NCBI GenBank assembly: GCA_964619785.1 | Contig: CAZUGH010000041.1 | Location: forward strand, 1 to 16,240 | Direction: 5' to 3' | Length of the DNA stretch: 16,240 nt | Source of the DNA: CAZUGH01 sp964619785 | Lineage (GTDB): Bacteria > Bacillota > Clostridia > Lachnospirales > Lachnospiraceae | Shown: positions 1 through 6,699 of the stretch, piece by piece | Layout of the letters: every line of letters starts with the position of its first letter | Position numbering within the stretch: the first letter of the stretch is position 1 | Made by a program: the position numbers and the translations under genes | Notes under the pieces: generated by a model | What the model was told of the DNA's origin: nothing | Database searches by the model: none | Seen by the model: the letters and a program-made list of their open reading frames with translations, nothing else

Positions 1-839
1 CCACCTGGAGTTTCATATACACCACGGGATTTCATACCAACAACACGGTTCTCAACGATATCTACGATACCTATGCCATGCTTGCCACCAAGTTCATTTA
101 ATGTACGGATGATGTCTGAAACCTTCATTGCTTTACCATTTACAGTTTTAGGAACACCAGCTTCAAATGTCATGGTTACATATTCACCCTCATCAGGAGC
201 TTTTTCTGGAGTGGTTCCAAGTACGAGAAGATGATCGAAGTTTGGCTCATTCGATGGGTCTTCTAATTCGAGACCTTCATGGCTGATGTGCCAAAGGTTA
301 CGGTCACGGCTGTAACTAGTATCAGCAGAGAATGGAAGATCAATACCATGTGCTTTGCAATATTCAATCTCTTTTTCACGAGAATCCATTGTCCACAGGT
401 TGCTTCTCCAAGCTGCGATGATCTGGATGTCTGGAGCAAGAGCTTTGATACCGAGCTCGAAACGAATCTGGTCGTTACCTTTACCAGTTGCACCATGGCA
501 AATTGCAACAGCGCCTTCTTTACGAGCAATTTCAACTAAGCGTTTTGCAATACCAGGACGAGCCATAGAAGTTCCTAATAAGTACTTGTTCTCATAGATG
601 GCATTGGCCATAACACATGGAACGATATAATCATCACAGAATTCATCTGTAATATCTTCGATGTAAAGTTTTTCTGCACCACAGAATTTAGCTCTTTCTT
701 CCAAACCATCGAGCTCTTCACCCTGACCACAGTCAACACATACACAGATAACATCATAATTAAAATTTTCCTTCAGCCATGGAATGATAGCAGTTGTATC
801 AAGGCCACCGGAGTAAGCAAGTATAACTTTTTCTTTCAT
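1..839 (-). CDS. argG: Argininosuccinate synthase, 3' part cut by window edge
   Basis: This enzyme joins citrulline and aspartate with ATP to make argininosuccinate, the penultimate step of arginine synthesis, in the cytoplasm. The visible 279 codons start MKEKVILAYSGGLDT; AYSGGLDT (residues 9-16) is the ATP-pyrophosphatase loop of the family. Further family segments are TSMARPGIAKR and HGATGKGNDQIRFELG. Family members are about 400 residues, so roughly 120 C-terminal residues lie beyond the left edge. The ATG at 839-837 is preceded by GGAGG (complement of 849-853) at a spacing of 9, which fixes the start. It diverges from argCJBD and shares its control region; argH may follow beyond the edge, but that cannot be seen. 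No frameshift is visible. Confidence 0.97.
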   Translation of the reverse strand, partial: MKEKVILAYSGGLDTTAIIPWLKENFNYDVICVCVDCGQGEELDGLEERAKFCGAEKLYIEDITDEFCDDYIVPCVMANAIYENKYLLGTSMARPGIAKRLVEIARKEGAVAICHGATGKGNDQIRFELGIKALAPDIQIIAAWRSNLWTMDSREKEIEYCKAHGIDLPFSADTSYSRDRNLWHISHEGLELEDPSNEPNFDHLLVLGTTPEKAPDEGEYVTMTFEAGVPKTVNGKAMKVSDIIRTLNELGGKHGIGIVDIVENRVVGMKSRGVYETPG

Positions 840-893
840 AATAAAAGACCTCCAAAATGATTTATATTGTATTTTGAACAACGTTCTTTTATA

Positions 894-922
894 AATATAC
901 AACAAATATGCATAATATGCAA
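894..922 (-). promoter_or_regulatory. argG promoter (sigma-A type)
   Basis: Read on the minus strand, TTGCAT (917-922) and TATATT (894-899) are separated by exactly 17 bases. Transcription would begin near 887, giving a leader of about 48 bases before argG. The palindrome TGCATAATATGCA (909-921) lies across the -35 element, where a bound repressor would block polymerase. The call rests on matches to consensus only. Confidence 0.6.
909..921. promoter_or_regulatory. TGCAT palindrome, possible ArgR/AhrC half-site pair at argG promoter
   Basis: TGCATAATATGCA is a perfect inverted repeat of TGCAT with a 3-base centre. ArgR/AhrC boxes have the form TGAAT-WWWW-ATTCA, and TGCAT is a tolerated half-site variant as I recall. 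The spacer is one base short of the usual four, so this is a weaker candidate than the 1023-1040 box. Its position over the argG -35 element fits a repressor site. Confidence 0.35.
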
Positions 923-973
923 GAGGTATTTTGGGGGAAGTAACAGTTTGTGAAAGTATTTGAAATATTGGTA

Positions 974-1002
974 TTGCATAATTATAGTCTTGGGTGTATA
1001 AT
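974..1002 (+). promoter_or_regulatory. argCJBD promoter (sigma-A type)
   Basis: TTGCAT (974-979) and a perfect TATAAT (997-1002) are 17 bases apart. Transcription would start near 1009, leaving a leader of about 85 bases to the argC start at 1094. The best ARG box (1023-1040) lies just downstream of the predicted start, and a TGCATAAT half-site copy overlaps the -35 element. The good spacing and perfect -10 support the call; the -35 matches at only 3 of 6 bases. Confidence 0.65.
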
Positions 1003-1022
1003 TATAAATGTTTTTCGGAAAT

Positions 1023-1040
1023 GATGAATAAAAATACATT
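1023..1040 (+). promoter_or_regulatory. ARG box (ArgR/AhrC operator) upstream of argC
   Basis: The core TGAATAAAAATACA (1025-1038) matches the consensus TGAAT-WWWW-ATTCA except for one base (TACA instead of TTCA). ArgR/AhrC hexamers bind such boxes when arginine is plentiful and repress arginine synthesis. It lies between the predicted transcription start and the argC start codon. A palindrome TTATGCATAA (1043-1052) follows directly and may provide a second, imperfect half-site. The regulator gene itself is not in this window. Confidence 0.65.
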
Positions 1041-1093
1041 ATTTATGCATAAGTATAAGTGGGATGTATGAGAACGAAAGGATGGAGATAACA

Positions 1094-2134
1094 ATGATTA
1101 AAGTTGGTATTATTGGTTCCACCGGTTACGCAGGACAGGAATTGGTGCGAATATTATTACAGCATAAAGAAACAGAGATAATATGGTATGGTTCTAGAAG
1201 CTATGTAGATAAAAAGTTTAGTTCTGTGTTTGGCAATATGTTTCAAATCGTGGAAAATGTATGTCAGGGAGACGACCTAGCAACACTTTGTAAGGAGGCT
1301 GATGTCATTTTCACAGCAACACCACAGGGCTATCTAGCTGGCGTGTTGACGGAAGAGATTCTTCAAAACTGCAAGGTGATTGACTTGAGTGCCGATTACC
1401 GAATCAAAGATGTTGCTACCTATGAGAAGTGGTATGGCATGACACATAAGAGTCCACAGTTTATCGAAGAGGCGGTCTATGGATTGCCAGAGATTAATCG
1501 TGCCAAGGTGAAGAATGCAAGATTGATTGCAAATCCAGGATGTTTTCCAACATGTACCTTCTTATCCATCTATCCATTGGCCAAGAATGGCCTGATTGAT
1601 ATGAGTACCCTGATTGTTGATGCAAAGTCGGGTGTATCAGGTGCGGGGCGAGGCGCCAAAGTGAACAACCTCTATTGTGAGGTGAATGAAAATATGAAGG
1701 CATATGGTGTGACGAGTCATCGTCATACTCCCGAGATTGAGGAACAGCTTGGATATGCTGCAGGAGAAAAGGTTGTGATTAACTTCACACCGCATCTAGC
1801 ACCGATGAATCGTGGAATCGAGGCTACATCCTATGCAAGTTTGAAACCGGGTGTGACAAAGGAGCAAGTTCGACAGGCATATGTCGATACCTATAAGGAT
1901 GAATATTTTGTTCGTGTACTAGAAGAAGGTGTGCCACCAGAGACAAAGTGGGTGGAAGGAAGCAACTTCGTTGATGTGAATTGTATTGTAGATGATAGAA
2001 CCAATCGTGCCATTATGATGGGAGCGATTGATAATGTAGTAAAAGGTGCTGCAGGTCAGGCAGTGCAGAATATGAACTTGATGTTTGGATTGGCAGAGAA
2101 CGAAGGACTACAGCTAGTTCCGATGTTCCCTTGA
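1094..2134 (+). CDS. argC: N-acetyl-gamma-glutamyl-phosphate reductase
   Basis: ArgC reduces N-acetylglutamyl-5-phosphate to N-acetylglutamate-semialdehyde with NADPH, the third step of ornithine synthesis. The 346-residue product is the normal family length. It opens with the Rossmann nucleotide-binding motif GIIGSTGYAGQEL (5-17), has the catalytic Cys150 in NPGCFPT, and has the active-site histidines of HRHTPE (209-214). A longer in-frame ATG at 1064 would add ten residues (MYENERMEIT) that do not fit the family. GGAG at 1084-1087 precedes the 1094 ATG, and MIKVGIIGSTG is the usual N-terminus, so I chose 1094. It is the first gene of the arg operon and is followed by argJ after 18 bases. 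Confidence 0.96.
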   Translation: MIKVGIIGSTGYAGQELVRILLQHKETEIIWYGSRSYVDKKFSSVFGNMFQIVENVCQGDDLATLCKEADVIFTATPQGYLAGVLTEEILQNCKVIDLSADYRIKDVATYEKWYGMTHKSPQFIEEAVYGLPEINRAKVKNARLIANPGCFPTCTFLSIYPLAKNGLIDMSTLIVDAKSGVSGAGRGAKVNNLYCEVNENMKAYGVTSHRHTPEIEEQLGYAAGEKVVINFTPHLAPMNRGIEATSYASLKPGVTKEQVRQAYVDTYKDEYFVRVLEEGVPPETKWVEGSNFVDVNCIVDDRTNRAIMMGAIDNVVKGAAGQAVQNMNLMFGLAENEGLQLVPMFP

Positions 2135-2152
2135 TGAGAAAGGACCGATAGA

Positions 2153-3376
2153 ATGAAGAAAATCGAAGGCGGAGTAACCGCAGCAAAAGGATTTTATGCA
2201 GCAAGTGCAGAGGCAGGAATTAAGTATCAGAATCGTTCTGATATGGCACTTGTATATACGAAGGAGCCTGCTGTGTGCGCAGGTGTATTTACAACCAATG
2301 TTGTGAAAGCAGCGCCAGTAACATGGGACCAAGAAGTAGTAGCTAGTGGCGACAAAGTATCTGCTGTTGTATTAAACAGTGGTATTGCGAATGCTTGTAC
2401 AGGAGAAGAGGGTAAGCAAATCAACTTCTTTATGGCAGAGTCTATTGGCAAAGAGTTAGGTGTCAATGCTACGAGTGTATTGACGGCATCGACAGGTGTA
2501 ATTGGTGCACAGATTAAGAAGGAGCCACTTGTAAAAGGCGCTAAGCTTCTCAAAGAGTCGATGGCTGATACAGTAGAAGCAGGACACCAGGCAGCGAAAG
2601 CAATTATGACGACGGATACATTTTCCAAAGAATATGCACTGTCTGTCATGATTGGTGGCGTTGAAGTTCATATTGGCGGAATGAGCAAGGGCTCGGGAAT
2701 GATACATCCGAATATGGCAACGATGTTGAGTGTTATTACAACTGATGCCGTGATTGAGAAAGCATTATTGCAGGAACTATTAAGCGAAGATGTGAAAGAG
2801 TCGTTCAATATGATATCCGTTGACCGTGACACATCAACGAATGATACCTGCGTTGTGCTGGCGAATGGATTGGCAGGCAATGCGGTGATTGAAAAGGGTT
2901 CAAAAGAACTAGAAGATTTCAAAGCAGCATTTGGTGAAGTAACTAAGGCACTTGCAAAGATGCAGGCGAGTGATGGCGAGGGCGCAACCAAGTTAATCGA
3001 GGTTACTGTGAAGAATTGTAAGTCTAAGGAAAATGCAATCAAGCTTGCTAAGTCAGTTATTACTTCAAATCTTGTCAAGACAGCAATGTTTGGCAGCGAT
3101 GCAAACTGGGGACGAATCCTATGCGCAATGGGTTATGCAGGTGTTGATTTTGATCCGGAAATCATCGACTTGACTATATCCGCAAAGGGCGAGAATTTGG
3201 TAATCGTTGAAAATGGCGTGGCAACAGGATATAGTGAAGAAAAAGCAACGGAACTTCTAAGTCAGAAGGAAGTAACGATTGTAGGTGATATGAAGGAAGG
3301 TTTGGCCGAGGCAACTGCCTGGGGATGTGACTTGACTTATGATTATGTGAAGATCAATGGTGATTACCGGAGTTAA
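2153..3376 (+). CDS. argJ: Glutamate N-acetyltransferase / ornithine acetyltransferase (ArgJ)
   Basis: ArgJ moves the acetyl group from N-acetylornithine back to glutamate, releasing ornithine and regenerating N-acetylglutamate; bifunctional members also use acetyl-CoA. The 407 residues match the family length. The precursor cleaves itself before a threonine that becomes the nucleophile; here this is Thr190 in KGSGMIHPNMATML, with cleavage expected after Ala189. An oxyanion-type segment TASTGVIG lies at 111-118, and NWGRILCAMGYAG marks the C-terminal half. AAAGGA (about 2139-2144) precedes the ATG. The sequence alone cannot show whether it is mono- or bifunctional. No separate argA or argE is in the window, which fits the cyclic route. 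Confidence 0.96.
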   Translation: MKKIEGGVTAAKGFYAASAEAGIKYQNRSDMALVYTKEPAVCAGVFTTNVVKAAPVTWDQEVVASGDKVSAVVLNSGIANACTGEEGKQINFFMAESIGKELGVNATSVLTASTGVIGAQIKKEPLVKGAKLLKESMADTVEAGHQAAKAIMTTDTFSKEYALSVMIGGVEVHIGGMSKGSGMIHPNMATMLSVITTDAVIEKALLQELLSEDVKESFNMISVDRDTSTNDTCVVLANGLAGNAVIEKGSKELEDFKAAFGEVTKALAKMQASDGEGATKLIEVTVKNCKSKENAIKLAKSVITSNLVKTAMFGSDANWGRILCAMGYAGVDFDPEIIDLTISAKGENLVIVENGVATGYSEEKATELLSQKEVTIVGDMKEGLAEATAWGCDLTYDYVKINGDYRS

Positions 3377-3399
3377 GAGAAAAAAGGAGAATAGAGGAC

Positions 3400-4308
3400 A
3401 TGGAACAACAGACAATGGATCAAATCTTAGTAAAGGCAGAGACACTGATTGAGGCCTTGCCATACATTCGTGATTTTAATAATAAAAAGGTTGTCGTGAA
3501 GTATGGTGGAAGTGCTATGCTTGATGAAAAATTGCAGCAGAGTGTAATTAAAGATGTTGCGTTGCTTAAATTGGTTGGTATGAAACCCATCATTGTTCAT
3601 GGTGGAGGAAAAGAAATCAGCAAATGGATTGATATTGTTGGTAAGGAAACCAAATTTGTTGAGGGACTTCGTGTAACAGACAAAGAGACAATGGAAATCG
3701 CGGAGATGGTTCTAAATAAAGTAAACAAAGACCTTGTACAGATGGTTGAAAAACTTGGTGTGAAAGCGGTCGGTATAAGTGGCAAGGATGGCGGAACATT
3801 ATTCTGTGAGAAGAAGATGCCAAATGGTAAGGACATTGGATTTGTAGGTGATGTTAAATCAGTCAACTCTGATTTGATTGATACATTGCTTGAAAATGAC
3901 TTTATCCCTATCATTGCACCTATTGGTATGGATGAGAATTATGAGCCATATAACATCAATGCAGATGACGCAGCTTGTGCAGTAGCAAAAGCAATTCAGG
4001 CAGAAAAACTTGCCTTCCTAACAGATATTGAAGGTGTGCGAAGAGATGTTGATGATAAGGAATCATTAATCTCGGTATTGACACTTGATGACGCAGATGA
4101 GTTAATCGACACAGGAATCATCGGTGGCGGTATGATTCCGAAGATTAAGAATTGCGTAGATGCTGTCAAAGGCGGCGTTAGCAGAGTCCATATTTTAGAT
4201 GGAAGAAAAGAGCATTGCTTGTTACTTGAGTTCTTTACCAAGAAAGGTATTGGAACAGCAATTATTGATAATCATCGTAAGATGTATGATCATGAGATAG
4301 AGGGGTGA
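3400..4308 (+). CDS. argB: Acetylglutamate kinase, probably arginine-inhibited type
   Basis: ArgB phosphorylates N-acetylglutamate with ATP, the second step of ornithine synthesis. The 302 residues carry the amino-acid-kinase motifs VVVKYGGSAM (31-40), IIVHGGGKEIS (64-74), NINADDAA and GGGMIPKI. About 29 residues precede the first beta strand, including a predicted helix around LVKAETLIEALPYIRDF. Arginine-sensitive kinases carry such an N-terminal extension and use it for hexamer formation and feedback inhibition, whereas the shorter E. coli enzyme (about 258 residues) lacks it. Feedback control here also fits a cyclic pathway; sensitivity is an inference. GGAG at 3386-3389 sits 10 bases before the ATG. 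An alternative ATG at 3415 has no better binding site. Confidence 0.96.
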   Translation: MEQQTMDQILVKAETLIEALPYIRDFNNKKVVVKYGGSAMLDEKLQQSVIKDVALLKLVGMKPIIVHGGGKEISKWIDIVGKETKFVEGLRVTDKETMEIAEMVLNKVNKDLVQMVEKLGVKAVGISGKDGGTLFCEKKMPNGKDIGFVGDVKSVNSDLIDTLLENDFIPIIAPIGMDENYEPYNINADDAACAVAKAIQAEKLAFLTDIEGVRRDVDDKESLISVLTLDDADELIDTGIIGGGMIPKIKNCVDAVKGGVSRVHILDGRKEHCLLLEFFTKKGIGTAIIDNHRKMYDHEIEG

Positions 4309-4315
4309 ATTTGAT

Positions 4316-5494
4316 ATGAAAGAAATGATAGAAAAAGCAGAAAAGCACCTGTTACATACATATAATCGGTATCAAATCGTGTTAGATCACGGAGAAGGTG
4401 TATATCTGTATGATACAGATGGGAAAAAATATCTGGACTTTGGTTCCGGGATTGGTGTATGTGCGTTAGGATATGGAGACGAAGAATTATGCGATGCAAT
4501 TAAGAATCAAGTTGATAAGCTGTTGCATACTTCTAACCTATTTTATACAGAACCATTAGTAAATGCAGCGACAAAGCTATGTGAAATCACAGGTATGGAT
4601 CGTGTGTTTATGACAAATAGTGGAACAGAAGCAATTGAAGGTGCTTTGAAGCTGGCCCGTAAATATGCATTGAAAAAGGGTTATCATAATCGTACTGAGA
4701 TTGTGTCGATGAATAAAGCATTTCATGGACGAAGCATGGGAGCCCTGTCAGTGACAGGAACTGAGAAATATCGTTCTCCATTTGAACCATTAATCTCAGG
4801 TGTTACATTTGCTACATATAATGATCTAGAAAGTGTAAAGGCTGCCGTATCGGATAAGACTTGTGCTATCATTATGGAGACACTTCAAGGTGAAGGTGGA
4901 ATCTATAAAGCAGATTCTGAATTTATCAAAGGTGTGCGTCAGTTGTGTGATGAACACGATATGATTATGATTTGTGATGAGATACAATGTGGTATGGGAC
5001 GTACGGGTACATTTTTTGCTTATGAACAATATGGCATTAAGCCAGATGTGGTAACCATGGCAAAAGGAATTGGTTCCGGTGTTCCTGTCGGTGCCTTTGC
5101 AATGAATGAGAAGGCGATGATTGGTCTTGAGGCTGGTGATCATGGAACAACATTTGGAGGAAATCCACTTGTGATGACAGCAGTATCGAAGACAATTGAT
5201 ATTTTCCGTAATCGGAACATCGTTGACCATGTTAAGGTGGTAGGTGCATATTTAAGTGATCAGCTAGATCAGTTAATGGCTCGTAAAGATGTTATCGTCG
5301 ACCACCGGGGCAATGGATTGATGCAGGGAATCGAGTGTAAGGAAGCAGTAGCATCTTATATTGGGAAGGCAATGGAGCAGGGAGTCATCCTGATGAGTGC
5401 CGGTGCTAATGTGATTCGTATCCTTCCACCACTAGTTATTGAAAAAGAACATGTGGATGAATTGATTCGGGTTCTTGATGAAATATTAGAATAA
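4316..5494 (+). CDS. argD: Acetylornithine aminotransferase
   Basis: ArgD is a PLP-dependent class III transaminase that converts N-acetylglutamate-semialdehyde to N-acetylornithine using glutamate. The 392 residues match the family. NSGTEAIEGALKLAR (101-115) binds the cofactor phosphate, DEIQCGMGRTG (221-231) carries the aspartate that contacts the PLP ring nitrogen, and Lys250 in TMAKGIGSG forms the Schiff base. A GAGGGGTGA sequence spanning the argB stop supplies the ribosome binding site, with only 7 bases between genes, suggesting translational coupling. It is the last arg gene of the operon; argF is not present. Ornithine aminotransferase is a relative, but the operon context points to ArgD. 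Confidence 0.96.
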   Translation: MKEMIEKAEKHLLHTYNRYQIVLDHGEGVYLYDTDGKKYLDFGSGIGVCALGYGDEELCDAIKNQVDKLLHTSNLFYTEPLVNAATKLCEITGMDRVFMTNSGTEAIEGALKLARKYALKKGYHNRTEIVSMNKAFHGRSMGALSVTGTEKYRSPFEPLISGVTFATYNDLESVKAAVSDKTCAIIMETLQGEGGIYKADSEFIKGVRQLCDEHDMIMICDEIQCGMGRTGTFFAYEQYGIKPDVVTMAKGIGSGVPVGAFAMNEKAMIGLEAGDHGTTFGGNPLVMTAVSKTIDIFRNRNIVDHVKVVGAYLSDQLDQLMARKDVIVDHRGNGLMQGIECKEAVASYIGKAMEQGVILMSAGANVIRILPPLVIEKEHVDELIRVLDEILE

Positions 5495-5499
5495 ATTAT

Positions 5500-5568
5500 A
5501 TGTCTCCATGAATGATGGAACGAAAATAGGGAATCCTATTAGTTGAAATCATGAATGGAGGCATTTTT
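5500..5568 (+). promoter_or_regulatory. Long hairpin with U-tract after argD that overlaps the next gene's ribosome binding site
   Basis: Bases 5500-5516 can pair with 5548-5564: 14 Watson-Crick pairs, one G-U pair and one tandem G-A/A-G mismatch (5510-5511 against 5553-5554). The loop contains a second hairpin, AATAGG-GAAT-CCTATT (5525-5540). The 3' arm contains GGAGG (5557-5561), the ribosome binding site of the next gene, and is followed by TTTTT (5564-5568) directly before its ATG (5569). The structure could end arg operon transcription, hide the start of the downstream gene, or both. Pairing is seen in the sequence; the function is inferred. Confidence 0.5.
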
Positions 5569-6003
5569 ATGTGGGGAATGATTGTGGGTGTTATATCTGG
5601 TGCATTGATGAGTATCCAGGGTGTATTCAATACAGGAGTGACGAAACAAGCGGGGTTATGGGTGACTGCCGGCTTTGTTCAGTTGACAGCATTGCTTATA
5701 TGTATTATAGCTTGGCTAGTTACTGGACGGGATGGAAGTGTATCTGCGTTGTGGCACATACAGCCAAAATATATTCTGCTTGGGGGTGCCATCGGTGCCT
5801 TTATCACATATACGGTTGTATTTAGTATGAAACAGATTGGACCTGCGCGCTCTGTCATGTTTATCGTGGCTGCCCAGCTTATTATCGCTTACTTAATTGA
5901 ATTGTTTGGCATGTTTGGTATGGAGAAGGTGGAATTTCAGTTACAGAAGTTGATTGGACTACTTGTGATGATAATTGGAATTATTACATTTAAATGGGAA
6001 TAA
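5569..6003 (+). CDS. Small DMT-type membrane protein (YdcZ/DUF606-like)
   Basis: The 144-residue product is almost entirely hydrophobic, with about five membrane segments (roughly residues 3-22, 33-52, 66-85, 90-111 and 125-141). Features such as SGALMSIQGVFNTGVTKQ near the N-terminus and IGPARSVMFIVAAQLI in the middle resemble the YdcZ/DUF606 group of the drug/metabolite transporter superfamily. Such short proteins probably act as dimers. The substrate is unknown. I chose the ATG at 5569 because GGAGG (5557-5561) is 7 bases upstream; an in-frame ATG at 5551 would add six residues (MNGGIF) and place the binding site inside the gene. It sits 74 bases after argD and may depend on read-through of the hairpin between them. 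Confidence 0.8.
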   Translation: MWGMIVGVISGALMSIQGVFNTGVTKQAGLWVTAGFVQLTALLICIIAWLVTGRDGSVSALWHIQPKYILLGGAIGAFITYTVVFSMKQIGPARSVMFIVAAQLIIAYLIELFGMFGMEKVEFQLQKLIGLLVMIIGIITFKWE

Positions 6004-6017
6004 ATCAAAATTAGTTA

Positions 6018-6046
6018 TTGTAAAAAAGGGTACGAATTGTTACAAT
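6018..6046 (+). promoter_or_regulatory. Promoter of the comEA-TCS-comEC operon, with internal dyad
   Basis: TTGTAA (6018-6023) and TACAAT (6041-6046) are 17 bases apart, so transcription should begin near 6053. The two elements lie in an exact inverted repeat, ATTGTAA (6017-6023) and TTACAAT (6040-6046), and the -10 side is also a palindrome, ATTGTTACAAT (6036-6046). This symmetry may mark an operator. No strong terminator separates it from the preceding gene, so some read-through is possible. Confidence 0.55.
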
Positions 6047-6064
6047 GGGTATATGCATCTTAGT

Positions 6065-6085
6065 CCTTAACCGACCGGGGTAAGG
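6065..6085 (+). promoter_or_regulatory. Small hairpin overlapping the comEA ribosome binding site
   Basis: CCTTA (6065-6069) can pair with TAAGG (6081-6085), and after one mismatch CC (6071-6072) can pair with GG (6078-6079). The 3' arm overlaps the AAGGAG ribosome binding site (6082-6087). Folding would hide the site and lower translation from an already weak TTG start. The stem is short, so the effect is uncertain. Confidence 0.35.
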
Positions 6086-6094
6086 AGAGACGTT

Positions 6095-6670
6095 TTGAAG
6101 CAATTATCATTTAAGAAGATAGTCGCAGGAGTATTGATTGTAGTGTCACTTGGCTTTATCTATATGTCGAGTATGAATCAGACGAAACCTGTTGAAGTGA
6201 CCCAGACGAATCATTCGAGTGAGCCAGTTCGCTCGAGCAGTCCGAGCAAGTATTACATTCATATATGTGGTGAGGTGAAGTCGCCAGGTGTGTATGAATT
6301 TACTCAGAAGCCGCGTGTGGTAGAAGTGATAGAGAAAGCAGGCGGATTTACGAAGAAAGCGGACCAGGCTTGTGTGAATCAGGCACAGACAGTCGAAGAT
6401 GGAAGCCAGCTTGTAATTGAAGCGAAGCAGGGGAAGAGAGCATCGAAAGCTGGTGCTGAGTCGACCGATTCATCGGATGGAAAAGTGAATATCAATCAAG
6501 CTACAAAAGAACAGTTGATGACGTTATCAGGTATTGGTGAAGCGAAAGCAAATCAGATTATTGCTTATCGTGAAGACCATGGGAGTTTTGCCACTACGGA
6601 AGAGATTAAGAAGATTAGTGGGATTAAGGATGGCGTCTATAACCAAATAAAAGATTTGATTAAAGTATAG
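6095..6670 (+). CDS. comEA: ComEA-type DNA-binding protein (SLBB plus helix-hairpin-helix)
   Basis: ComEA is a membrane-anchored receptor that binds incoming double-stranded DNA during natural transformation and hands it to the ComEC channel. The 191-residue product has an N-terminal membrane anchor (about residues 8-26), a polar linker, an SLBB domain starting HICGEVKSPGVYEF (56-69), a Ser/Lys-rich linker (about 110-128) and a C-terminal double helix-hairpin-helix domain. That domain has VNINQATKEQL (131-141), SGIGEAKA (145-152) and SGIKDGV (175-181). The start is TTG at 6095, supported by AAGGAG (6082-6087) at a spacing of 7 and by the anchor beginning right after it. comEC lies further down the same operon. 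Other SLBB-HhH proteins exist, but this layout is the standard ComEA one. Confidence 0.9.
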   Translation: MKQLSFKKIVAGVLIVVSLGFIYMSSMNQTKPVEVTQTNHSSEPVRSSSPSKYYIHICGEVKSPGVYEFTQKPRVVEVIEKAGGFTKKADQACVNQAQTVEDGSQLVIEAKQGKRASKAGAESTDSSDGKVNINQATKEQLMTLSGIGEAKANQIIAYREDHGSFATTEEIKKISGIKDGVYNQIKDLIKV

Positions 6671-6699
6671 AGATTATGTGAAGGGATGGAAATGGCGAT

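Noticed and set aside
876..886. GAACAACGTTC inverted repeat in the argG leader, resembling a LexA/SOS box
   Set aside because: The SOS box of Bacillota has GAAC and GTTC four bases apart. Here the spacing is three and the flanking C/G are missing. The gene is not a repair gene.
2227..2649. Minus-strand open frame of 140 codons inside argJ
   Set aside because: It is antisense to a well-recognised enzyme, has no ribosome binding site I can find and a low-complexity Ser/Thr/Ala-rich product. It is a shadow frame.
4826..5230. Minus-strand open frame of 134 codons inside argD
   Set aside because: It lies wholly within argD, has no family features, and its composition reflects the complement of the aminotransferase codons.
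5510..5554. Kink-turn formed by the tandem G-A mismatch in the 5500-5564 stem
   Set aside because: The tandem G-A pair is present, but the 3-base bulge needed beside it is absent.
5500..5571. Guanidine (ykkC-type) riboswitch upstream of the small transporter gene
   Set aside because: Guanidine-sensing mini-ykkC RNAs have paired hairpins with ACGR loops. Here the inner loop is GAAT and the other ykkC motifs are not visible.
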